Assembly: GCA_963281255.1 (NCBI GenBank)
Contig: OY725498.1
Location: 1,116,001 to 1,180,000 of the forward strand
DNA length: 64,000 nucleotides
Direction: 5' to 3'
Source: Aphrocallistes beatrix
Lineage: Eukaryota > Porifera > Hexactinellida > Sceptrulophora > Aphrocallistidae
Made by a program: the position numbers and the translations under genes. Shown one piece after another: positions 38,701-47,800 of this stretch. The notes under the pieces were generated by a model, which saw nothing but the letters and a program-made list of their open reading frames with translations, was not told where the DNA came from and did not search any database. Position 1 is the first letter of the stretch; each line of letters opens with the position of its first letter.

Positions 38701-39639
38701 AACCACAAGGTTACTACAGTACCAGATGATCATATTCACACACTGATGATGCCTATTCAGAATCAAAGTTGGGAGGTAGCCATGTTCAACTATGCAAAAG
38801 GTTCTGATAATATTGCTCAAGATCGCTACTTATTGACTAAGAAATGCGTATTGGGGCTGATTGGATGTACAAGTGTTGAAAGTATTAAAGTATTAATAAA
38901 TGGAATAATTGAAGGATTTGAAAAGGAGTACAACAGGTGTTGCCACCTGCTGAGTTGGATGATAGAAGGAAACATTCCTGACACCCATCGGAGCGAAATT
39001 AGGAAAAAGTTTCAAACTATTCTTTCCAAATTAACAGAGTACTTAATCGATAGGGAAGAAACAGACGGAAGAGATTCATTTATTACTTTGCGACTTTTGA
39101 CAACTATTCTCAAATTGCCAAGTAGCATCGGGCTCTCAAGCCGACTATTCGTACAAGCACTCACCCCTCTATCTCTTATCTCGTTAGACGCCTTCACACA
39201 GGCCCGAGAGTTTTCTCTGATATTTCAAGCGAAATCCCAATGTCTCTACTACTCCCTGCGTAATTACGCCGATAATACCACATCCTGCATTCCCGTCTTC
39301 CTCCTGCTAACCAAGGAACTAATCAACTCTGCATTCAGACTCAGCGGCAGTACTGAACTGACAGAACTGACCAGGTTGCTGGAGACGTATACAACTCACA
39401 CAGTTCTGTCTAACTACACGTACCACCTCATACAGCAGTACATTAACAGTGCACAGAAGTGGGCGCACGAGCAAGCAACGAAGAAAGCACTCAAGCCTAG
39501 CATTCTCGCACTGATCGGGTTCTCTAAGCCCGAAACGTTGTTAGCGCTTCAAGCACAGTTAAACTCGACTGGGAAGACTTACTATGCAGAGATGAAGGAA
39601 GAATACGAGAAGTTCTATCGATTCAAAGGAAAAACTTGA
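35767..39639 (+). CDS. URB2: URB2-like nucleolar ribosome-biogenesis protein
   Basis: Single-exon protein of 1290 residues, all-helical HEAT-like sequence throughout. The assignment rests on the C-terminal Urb2/Npa2 domain: LKPSILALIGFSKPETLLAL followed by the conserved YEKFYRFKGK end, where known Urb2 proteins read similarly (K.Y.FKG). Urb2 forms an early 60S pre-ribosome assembly module with Urb1 and Dbp6-type helicases. Human URB2 has about 1520 residues, so this copy is shorter. An intronless 3.9-kb frame is notable. The ATG is 3 nt after TATTCTATAG, and AATAAA lies at about 39710. Confidence 0.75.
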   Translation: MTNLVANWLKLNKLLDKYAREDRDIIFAVHYDIQLHSILVDTFSYPNNTAIHYAAIVLPKLLSFPSAVVLFSSLEKSSIILRSILEIVKDTGVEVETCLSRFVEHYSHLQVNCPNIRRVCSVFCLNLFDVSIEFMDKSNQDVECSGINNILENALFNTNLCEDYANFFSKKLRKTDHIQKVFSVLKNLGDKQDLRILTPLYNFLPALFTYFLNAYPKFQPKCKKFHLIAFTEFIDGLDMYTSQSDSTQLIESRVLCLGRMLDAIEVHFRTFPKDEEIIAAQSETFAPLITKLIELYPDHPVGTASCMISIQKINHIIMEKYLQIIFESVLKTGVGSSTLLNHIFQIYSRLNQLDKLVQIVVEAVEELDELRFPNIPEFNNAVQNTFTTTSLSMCNRCIHLLLARIESNDSLFILCEILRHIISVVPVGELSNTSSQRDTYIQLITQLNMALHKYASAKLSSNTACWFILSFYSLLDSFISSLLVLNRLPFSRDWVVSIELVDMSYNDTGIIPTNWGKKWCQILSKMDEHILKVIHEMELNILLSLSRFSHPPFDITSKEVLDLLSERVTHTITSSTSPYIVRTILQYWEGVLSELNHGAKLKVAEYIVHYMNSSEHNTHFKQIITSNQFKEITILHPYIAYSITHQILSLMDSMKDCKLTLVTKLIHFFLTLIRQLDGNFMEEDITYHELACSVIQLISGNLVPGARLDGKIDKREIGRLLNLLDILPLYYLTIEIKINLLIGFQGCVTMLGISKETAERIVIYSTALLRGINDNVPRSGVKIKHMQEYLCTFELFAKYIYSIAKENEMDTCTCYRLFTEMSSLLFSRMPVQFNSLTRYATGMWEDLLESGSTAQANGLLIEITRSLISVAINVWVEFKYKNESTQGDLLTSLNAIIEISTPILLKHLKHPNNKKSLQLLAVNLKYIFLSKRTDTSPRIEEAILKIARQALEFIREDTVNDVITLEAVSSIADTLRQHNHKVTTVPDDHIHTLMMPIQNQSWEVAMFNYAKGSDNIAQDRYLLTKKCVLGLIGCTSVESIKVLINGIIEGFEKEYNRCCHLLSWMIEGNIPDTHRSEIRKKFQTILSKLTEYLIDREETDGRDSFITLRLLTTILKLPSSIGLSSRLFVQALTPLSLISLDAFTQAREFSLIFQAKSQCLYYSLRNYADNTTSCIPVFLLLTKELINSAFRLSGSTELTELTRLLETYTTHTVLSNYTYHLIQQYINSAQKWAHEQATKKALKPSILALIGFSKPETLLALQAQLNSTGKTYYAEMKEEYEKFYRFKGKT

Positions 39640-40013
39640 TTTAGTGAAAGGTTTTAGTAAATCCATTTTAAAAAATCACACAAACTTTAGTTTTATATAT
39701 TAAATAATTAATAAATAAAGCAATGTTATTTAGCAGTTAGAATATGGGGTTGGGTTCACGGTTATTTTTGATTCCACTTCCTATTAACCAGAGTATATAC
39801 ATATTTAAATGAGGCGCGCTTGTGAGTTTTTGATGCCCGCAAAAAGTGTCAGATTTAATCTTAGTTTGAGGTGGTTATGTGGTCGTGTCATTTTATAAGG
39901 GTAATACTGATTGGAAGAGATTTAATTATCAAAGTAACAGTTTCAGAGTAAAGTAGGAACAACAACTTCAATCTAGCTCTGATCTGCTATACACAGCTAG
40001 CTAGCCGGCCATG
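39640..40013. other. Convergent gap URB2 / SEM1
   Basis: 374 bp between two 3' ends. It holds the URB2 polyadenylation signal (AATAAATAAA at 39710) and no repeat or ORF that I can support. Confidence 0.6.
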
Positions 40014-40283
40014 TTAGTTAGCCATACTGTCCTCATCTTGGCCTGTACTCGCGCTCGATTCTGGAGCTACCTTGTGTCCCAGCGCTTCCAACTGAGCCTT
40101 TAACTGTGCATAGAAAGATTCCTGAGGATCGCTGTTCTCCCATCCACTCTGCCAGAGCTGATCGTCTTCTTGGTCTATCGAGAATTCGTCCCAGTTCTCT
40201 GAGGGAAACTCGTCGAACTCATCATCATCCTCAATCAGACCAATGTCTGTCAGAAACTTTATTCCCATATTCGACCGACTCAT
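40014..40283 (-). CDS. SEM1: SEM1/DSS1, proteasome lid and BRCA2-binding acidic protein
   Basis: Protein of 89 residues. The two acidic tryptophan blocks typical of DSS1 are clear: EDDDEFDEFPSENWDEF and EDDQLWQSGWENSD, followed by the helix FYAQLKAQLEALGHK. Human SEM1 has 70 residues; the extra residues are at both ends. SEM1 is a lid subunit of the 26S proteasome, stabilises BRCA2, and joins TREX-2. The ATG is 6 nt after GTTATCTAG. A 19-base motif shared with the POLA2 promoter lies 49-79 bp upstream. Confidence 0.93.
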   Translation of the reverse strand: MSRSNMGIKFLTDIGLIEDDDEFDEFPSENWDEFSIDQEDDQLWQSGWENSDPQESFYAQLKAQLEALGHKVAPESSASTGQDEDSMAN

Positions 40284-40331
40284 TATTCGCTAGATAACAA
40301 AATTAAAGTGCGAACAGCTCAAAAATAATAT

Positions 40332-40362
40332 AAAAATGTCGGTCGACAGACCGATATTGCAG
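40332..40362 (-). promoter_or_regulatory. Candidate promoter motif upstream of SEM1 (shared with POLA2)
   Basis: On the minus strand it reads CTGCA-A-TATCGGTCTGTCGACCGAC then ATTTTTA. It is nearly identical to 26984-27016 and in the same orientation and at a similar distance from the downstream ATG. The remaining SEM1-RBR gap (40363-40913) has no gene; a G9 run occurs near 40480. Confidence 0.6.
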
Positions 40363-40913
40363 TTCCATTCAGTGACTAGATAGTGAGAATTGTAAATATG
40401 TTAGTTAGTACAGACATAGTGAAAAATAGCGTATAATCCCGAATAGTAGCCGGGGCTCGAATACTCATCCCTCACAGAGGGGGGGGGACTTTTTGTCTGC
40501 TGCCCAATATAATCTAGTTGTACGGCAATTATTCCCACCTACCATCAATCTAATCACTCGTGCGATTATATACATTGAAAATTTCCTTATATCTGAAATA
40601 AAAATTCTCCATCCGGTGGTAATGGGGCTAAAATTGTATTTACAATAGAGCCTTTATAATTGTTAAATTTCAATCTACATTGTGGAATACCCTTAAAAGC
40701 AACTGTTGAGATCTCGTTTTTACCTTAAACTACGTAGTCAATTTCAATCATGTTCTGGAGTTTTACAGGATAACTGATAAATATCAAAATGATTCTTATA
40801 ACCCATAATATTAACAAAAATGAACAGTGGATTTTATTATGAAAACACCTAAAATAGGATATGTCGGTACATAAAATATACAAGTTCTATCCATGCAAAT
40901 AGACACGCAAGCA

Positions 40914-42008
40914 CTACATCCGCACGAGATAAGAAAGGTAGCCCAACATTGGCAGCAGAGTCGCTCCGGCTAGGAGTACCACCGGTCCCATAATGACGAA
41001 TAGAATAGCCACGAGCGACATCATGCAAACTCTGACGGATCTCGCGAATGAGTCTTTGAATATCCTATAAGGCGCTACCCCATTGATTGGCTGCTGTCTT
41101 TTGAAGATTACGAGAAGAGGCAATATAGTCAGAGCCGGAATGAGTAGCAGGATGATGGGGACGACAACAGTTAATATTGTAGAGCCCAGAACGAAAAACC
41201 CCAATGCCATGAGCATTAGCATGGATATTCTGAAGAGATAGGTAATGGGGATGCTGTTGAAGTAGAGGTAAGCCGGAGCTAGGCAACCCTTGAGCGCTAT
41301 TTTAGAGTAATGAGGTCCTAGTATGGTGTAATCCCAAGCCTTAGATTGTCCACAGTCGTAGCACCAGCTGACTTTACAAAAGCTGCACACCATACTGGGA
41401 CAGCCGGAGGAACGCTGAATGGGGATCCGACACTTTGGACAGAAATGCGCATTGATACTTGTCCCATTCTTCCAGTACATCCACTGAGAGAAGGCAGAGT
41501 CCCCTTTGAGGTAGGTGGAGCAAGACATGCCTTTATGCCAAGGAGCATGGCAGGTGAAGCACCATGGAGTGTCACAATTGCTGCACTTGATCTGAGTTAT
41601 TTCTGGATTTGAATTAGAGAACCATGATTTGTTTGAACTATTCATAATCTTGAGTTTCTCCTTTGATACGCGCTCTATTGCAGAGCAGCCAGGGCAGGCC
41701 TTGACACAGGGATCACTCACTGACTCAGCTATCAACTTCTCAAACAAAACCTTGTGCTTCTCCTCCTCAAGATTTTTGATAATCATTCCATGGTCCAGAT
41801 GCTTTTCACACTCATTAAAAGGACACCCAATTTTGAAAAAGCCTTCGTTCATTTTCTCAGCACAATACCCTTGCATGCACTGTTTGCAGATGCGTTGACC
41901 ACAGCAGTGCATTGTGATCATGCCCGATTCCGCATTCGTCTCAGTGCAGATCGGACATTCTACAGTGCGCCTTCTCCCTCTTCTTCTTCTCATCATCATC
42001 GGGTTCAT
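40914..42008 (-). CDS. RBR-type E3 ubiquitin ligase with C-terminal transmembrane helices (RNF19-like)
   Basis: Single-exon protein of 364 residues. RING1 about 18-62 (CPICTE, CKQCMQGYC, CPFNEC), IBR about 101-163 (CPGC, CSNCDTPWCFTC), RING2 about 190-220 (CPKCRIPI, CSFC, CYDC) with the expected catalytic Cys203 in SSGC. Two hydrophobic regions follow (about 256-302 and 326-357), placing the ligase on a membrane facing the cytosol. RBR ligases pass ubiquitin through a RING2 thioester. Domain order matches RNF19A/B (Dorfin), which are much longer. The ATG is 10 nt after TTCTTACTAG. Confidence 0.9.
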   Translation of the reverse strand: MNPMMMRRRRGRRRTVECPICTETNAESGMITMHCCGQRICKQCMQGYCAEKMNEGFFKIGCPFNECEKHLDHGMIIKNLEEEKHKVLFEKLIAESVSDPCVKACPGCSAIERVSKEKLKIMNSSNKSWFSNSNPEITQIKCSNCDTPWCFTCHAPWHKGMSCSTYLKGDSAFSQWMYWKNGTSINAHFCPKCRIPIQRSSGCPSMVCSFCKVSWCYDCGQSKAWDYTILGPHYSKIALKGCLAPAYLYFNSIPITYLFRISMLMLMALGFFVLGSTILTVVVPIILLLIPALTILPLLVIFKRQQPINGVAPYRIFKDSFARSVRVCMMSLVAILFVIMGPVVLLAGATLLPMLGYLSYLVRM

Positions 42009-42446
42009 AAAATGATTTCTAGTAAGAATATACGAGTATTTTAATTTAAGTGTATTTCTATGGAAAGAATAAAGGCGTTGTTATTTTTATCAGAATTTGA
42101 TCGAAATTTTTAAACCCATACCTCTGAGATATCTACCTCGTTGGTCAAGCATCATGCTGCTATTTACGAGTAATATTAGGATACGAATGTCTGGAGGAAT
42201 TTCCCTATAAAAACTGCATACACTTTATAAGAATAACTAAGTGCACGTAATACGGTAATGCCGCACATTTTCCTCAACTATAATGGACAGCTGCTGGCTA
42301 CACCACTAATTTACAAGAGTCTGAGCAACCTTGTTGAAAGGCTGGTCGTAGTAATACAACGAAGTTACAGAATCATAACAATGTAAGAGTTTAGTTAGCT
42401 GCTGTCTCCTAAAATTCAGAAATGCTAGCACAAATTATGAAGGAGT

Positions 42447-44581
42447 CTAGAATCCAGGAATATCTGCACCACCAGCCAGGATGCTGTCCAGTCTTTTTAT
42501 ATCTTCAATAGTTCGAGCTTGATCAATGGCTGCCTATAGAGAATTAAGTGAAACGTAAACCCGATTGAGTCATTTGGTAAAGCTGATCTGGATTCTATCA
42601 TTAGCCCAACAAGCTAAAAATAGAATGCTACATCATATATGTACTTGTAATCGATTCTAAAAATAAAGTGACCATTTCATATTACTTAATAATTCATCTT
42701 AATCCTTGTTGCTAGAGACTACGGATAATAGAGTAAACCCTAATCGATTCGAAGGCAGCATAACTAACCCGGATTTTCTCTAGCTCTTCAAACGATTTCT
42801 GAGCAATGCTTGTAGATGCTGTCTCAGTTGAACTCCTAGTAAGATATATCAGTATATATTGGATATAGTGATAGTGCCGGGGCAGGGAAATTTTGGTTAA
42901 ATTATCACTATCCAATATATCACTATACCCTATAAAATTAATTAGTATGGAATGTCATCGACTGGCGCACCTCAAACAGAACAAAATTATCACTATATCC
43001 TATATACAAGTATCACTATATCCTATATACAAGTATCACTATATCCAATATACAAGTATCACTATATCCAATATACAAGTATCACTATATCCAATATACA
43101 AGTATCACTATATCCTATATACAAGTATCACTATATCCAATATACAAGTATCACTATATCCTATATACAAGTATCACTATATCCAATATACAAGTATCAC
43201 TATATCCTATATATCACTATATATGATTTAATTCTATATTATACTTGATGATTATAACCGACACAAAAGTACGTACACTGCTGGAACAGGAGGTGTTATG
43301 TCTTGCGCTAGCTCCGTTCTTCTAGTTTGAAATATCTGCTTTGCCTGATTTCTCTCCTAACACAAATGTAGCTATTAATTCCATTTATAGTCACTTGTAT
43401 TTTATCAATCATTGCTACATTATCAATACAATAAGTCCATGCCTCAAGTCATAGACCGTTCAGTCAGATAATGGAACAAAGAAAGGTGATAGACATCATC
43501 AAAGAATTCATAACTAAAAGTTCTTAGCATCATGTCATCACGCTTAATTTGCTCCGTAGACTCACCTTATATCTTCAAAAAAGCTACTAATCCGTCTAGA
43601 ATGTGGGGAGAGATATTAGATCAATACTATGATATCAAGGAAGGGTCAAGTAATGAACTACGATAAACGTACTTCTCATTCTTACCCTTAATCGGATTTT
43701 ACGGAAGTCAAGCAATCTAATCTGCGGGAGATGGTAGATCACATACAATCTGTAGTGTGGCTTATGGATAACAGGATTCTTCAGTAAGCTGAATTTATTA
43801 ATCAATGTAATAAATGATGTATTAGAAATTATGAAATAGACAAAACACGTACCAGAGACATCTTAAATTCTTGAGTGGTTTTAGAGGCAGCACATCTTTC
43901 TAGAAAGTAGAACATTAGTGCTGAGATATAGAACACTCAAAGCTAACTTTATCTTCACTGCCTCCTATATCATCGTATTCGGTTGCATATATTGGCAGAA
44001 GAAAGGGGCGGAGTTCTTTAGAACTATGTGATTTAAAATGCCACGTACACCTACCAAATCTTGGAGAGTGTTGTTAGTGAGTATCACAGTCTCCAGAGAC
44101 GGAAGAGACTCATTCAGGTCATCTGCGAACCGGCTAAACACAGAAAATACACATCTAAACCTGTCACATTCATCCATGAATATGAGAGCTAGCATTAGTA
44201 AGCATGATATACCATATCCTGTTGTTGTTGAGAAGAAGTGTTTTTATTCTCTTCAGCAGAGGGAACCCATCTAGTCGGCAAATGTCATTGTCAGAGAAAT
44301 CTATTGTGTCAAACTGGTCCTAGAGTTCACAGTTATATGAGTAGAGGAATTGAATTTAAGCAATTGATGTATACTATTGACTTACAAGGGTTGCGCCTAG
44401 GTTCTCAATCGCAGGAATCTTTTTAGCTGTAAGTAATACAGAGGAGTGTTATAATTACGTAGTTGGAATTGTTGTAAACTAACGAAGTTGATAACTCACC
44501 TCTCAAATTTAGTTCTCTATCTTTCACTGCATTAATGTATTGCTGGGCCTCACAGATCATCTCTACAGTTAAGCGAGGCAT
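42447..44581 (-). CDS. SNRPA1: SNRPA1 (U2 snRNP A'), leucine-rich-repeat splicing factor, 9 exons
   Basis: Exons (minus strand): 44500-44581, 44386-44426, 44213-44319, 44055-44133, 43853-43899, 43686-43788, 43277-43356, 42769-42835, 42447-42533; joined 230 residues with all phases consistent. The protein has the U2A' N-terminus (MPRLTVEMI, AVKDRELNLR), LRRs (IDFSDN, LDGFPLLKR, LLLNNNRI, VILTNNTL), YRLYVIYHLPQIRLLDF, and the terminal LDSILAGGADIPGF. U2A' pairs with U2B'' on stem-loop IV of U2 snRNA. Human has 255 residues. This is the most intron-dense gene here; exons of 41 and 47 nt are very short. The ATG is 8 nt after CAAGTGTTTAG. Confidence 0.94.
42986..43218. repeat. 23-bp minisatellite in SNRPA1 intron 7
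   Basis: About ten copies of TATCACTATATCC(T/A)ATATACAAG run in the intron between SNRPA1 exons 7 and 8. At its left edge (42848-42925) an inverted pair TATTGGATATAGTGATA / TATCACTATCCAATA flanks a 30-bp spacer. Confidence 0.92.
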
Positions 44582-44850
44582 TTCACCTTCTAAACACTTG
44601 AGAAATTCTAGATGCAATAGTGAATAATATTTATGTAATTTCGTTAACAAAACAAACTATTTATACTAAGTGAAAATATGGAAAGGGCCTCATGCTCAAA
44701 TCTGCTCATATCAGGGTGAACAGGTTATTTCGCAATAATAAGATTTAATTATAAGTTTTATGCATATAGAAATTGGTCATTATATTTTTGCTACCTTAGC
44801 ACAATAAACTATACAAATATATCTCAATATACACATCTGATTGAGTTGTA

Positions 44851-47800
44851 TCATATAGCGAGGGTTCTGAACTCATCGAACAAGTAAGTTGGGATGGAGT
44901 TTAGCACTTTATCCCTGGAGAGTCCAGCTGCTCGCATGAAATCATCCATAAAGGTGAGAGCGACTACAATATCGTCTGTCACCTCGACGCTCTTCTCCTT
45001 GGCCGTGTCTTCAACGAGGAGAGACCGAATGTATTGACAGGTGTACTGGAGGAATTCATCTGTGACGTCAGAATGGTACTGTCTCAGTAGTGTCACCATC
45101 CCTGTAACAAACGGAGGTCCGTCAATCGCCTCCGATTGCTTCTTCGCTGTGAGCGTTCCAATCTTCCTGAAATACGTCAGTTTAGAGAGCTGAGTGAAGA
45201 GTAGAATGAAAATAACGAGAGAGATGTGGTCGACTGGTTTCGTTGCAACGTATATCTTGGTGGAGGGGTCGTGTAGTCCTGCTGCTTCCAGGTAGGAAGC
45301 CAGTTCGAACATGAGGGGATTGTTGCCTCCGGGGTAAGGCTTGTTGTCCGGGTCCTTGTAGTGAACTTGGATGTCAGATAGCAGGAGGTTGTTCACATTT
45401 TCTAAACTCGACATGAGCAGTTTACTGTCAAACTTACAAGCAGCCCTTAGTTCGTGTGCGATCTGTTGCCTGATGATCTGTATCTGCCCCACCCTGACCA
45501 CGTACTCGGAGAAGAGGGGCCAGTACTTCGCCGTCCGACTAACCACCTGGTTGTACACCTTGCTGGGGTCGGGCAGAGTGCTCCTCCCTTCCTTCAGGGG
45601 CTTAGCCAGGCTCGAAACTAAACTCATCAGAGCTTTGTCCTCTAGCATTTTTCGCGTAACCAAGCCCTGCAACTGCTGTAGTTCTCTCACGATGATGAAG
45701 CAGTAGAGTCGATCCAACCCGTTCAGTCCGAACGTGTCCACAGACTCCAGCAGGCGTCCCCACAGCCGTACACTCACCACCTCCGCGTGGGTACGCTTGT
45801 CGTACCAGGTCCGCATCTGAGGCACGTAGCACGTGTACTTGAAGTCAGTGATGCGGATAATCTCGTGCGCCAGCCGGCCTATGAAGTTGTAAGATTCGCC
45901 GTCCAGCGGTCTGAACCTAGGAATGGGAATGGTGGTGGACTGGTAGATAGACTCCCAGTCCATCACCTTCTTCCTCAGGTATCTGTTGCACTCTTGCTCC
46001 ACATTGTAATTGATGACACGCGACACTTCCTGCTGCCAAATCCTGAGTCCGTAAATGTCGACGTAGTCTTGTATGTATTCGAAAGATCTGAGAAATCCAG
46101 ACATTTCAGAAGCTAGCGATTTCAAGCGCGGCTCTAACTCACTCACTTTGGTTCTGTAATTAAACACGAGCCCGGAGTGTAGAGCATAGGCTATCTTGTT
46201 CACCAGCTCCTTGCGAATACCGTCTTCTAGCAGCTGTTTAGGATCCACTTTAATAATACCCACGAGCGTCGTCTTCATCATGAGAATTCCCTCTGTGAAC
46301 ACGGAGATGGAGTGAGTGAGCTCTGCTACTTGGAACCTCTCATTCAACTGAGCGAACTCTCGGATCTTGTCCTTATCGAGGCGAGTAGGTACTTCTTTGA
46401 TCTATAATAAATTCCATTATTTATACATTTAAGAATGGAATGATAAAGTCAAGGTACAATTACCCCAGAGTGTTATACAGCCCTCCAGAGATACGCTCCT
46501 AGTCTCAAACCCATAAATTTTAAATCGATAAATCGACAAATAACTTTAGAGTATAGGGTAACAGACCCGGCGGAAGCAACCTTTTATTGGTCCGGCCAAA
46601 GCGGAAGTTGGTCCGGCCAAAAGCAAATTTGCATATGAAAATAAGCCATAATGGCATAAAATTGGTCCGGCCAAAGCCGGACCAGTTCTGCCGACCCTGG
46701 GTAAATTGGGTAATATTCTAAATTTTCACGCTCCTAAACACTTTCGGGGTTAAAGTCATACGCCTAAAGGGGCGTCTCGCGCTCCTAGATAATCCCCTGA
46801 ATTACCCTATCAGTTTGTAGCTGTATGATCTCAGCCAGTTTGAGGAACATAGACTGCGGGATAATCTGCAGTACCCTCCGGACGTAGGAGACCAGCACTG
46901 AGGAGTAGTACTTGGACACTGACTCCAGGTCTGAGCTGTTCGCTTGCAGGATGCGTATCAGCGGCAGTTCTAGAGCTGTGGCTAGCTTCAGGAAGGTAGC
47001 GCGTAGCTTTATCACGAGGTGAGGGTTCTTCTTTATCCCTTCCTAACGAGGAGAAATCTGTTAATTACGCAGCAATAAAATCAGGGACGATCGCAGGAAT
47101 TTGTCAAACCCGGGGCCGGAAGGGGACCAAAGAGGCAAATCCGGAGCCAGCCCCTATGTTTTAGGCTTATAATGTTCCATGAAATTTGAGATAATGTCCC
47201 GGATCCCCCTTCCACCCTGTTAACTTTCAAGCAGTAAATAATTTCCACACGGTAAAGTGCTGTGAATAGCTGTGAAGTGTCAGACCTGCATAAAGGGTGT
47301 ATACGTGTCAATGAGGATCCAAGCATAAGAGAGGTCAGATATAATCTTGAGCGAGGCTAGCGTCTCAGCTCGAATGTTGATGGTACGTAGCATGTGTTTG
47401 AGGTATCTCTGCACGTCAAGCAGGAACTGCTTCACCTGTAGGTTCTGCTCCAGTTGATGGAATTCTAACACCTCCTCCATCGCTTGTATCAGCTGTATGA
47501 TCTTCCTACCGGCAGATGTGCTATTGTCATAGTTAAGGCCGTCTATCTGGTTCGCCATCTCCATGAACCAGGCCTGGAGGTTTTCGTTACGCTCTACACG
47601 AGTGAGCGGTTTCTCTCCAGAGAACACCTGTGGGAGATATCAGGTAATTAGAAAGTTTACCAGGAAATTTTAGGGAAAGTAACAAGGCTCACCTCTCCCA
47701 ACTCTCTGAGCCTAGAAGAGCACTCGTCCTTGTCTATCAGCCAATTCTGCTCCTTCTGTTCCAGCAGCTTCTTGAACATCTCAGTGAGAACAAACTCGAA

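Noticed and set aside
44038..44274. Plus-strand ORF opposite SNRPA1 exons 3 and 4
   Set aside because: Antisense shadow; the minus-strand exons join into a full U2A' protein with correct phases.
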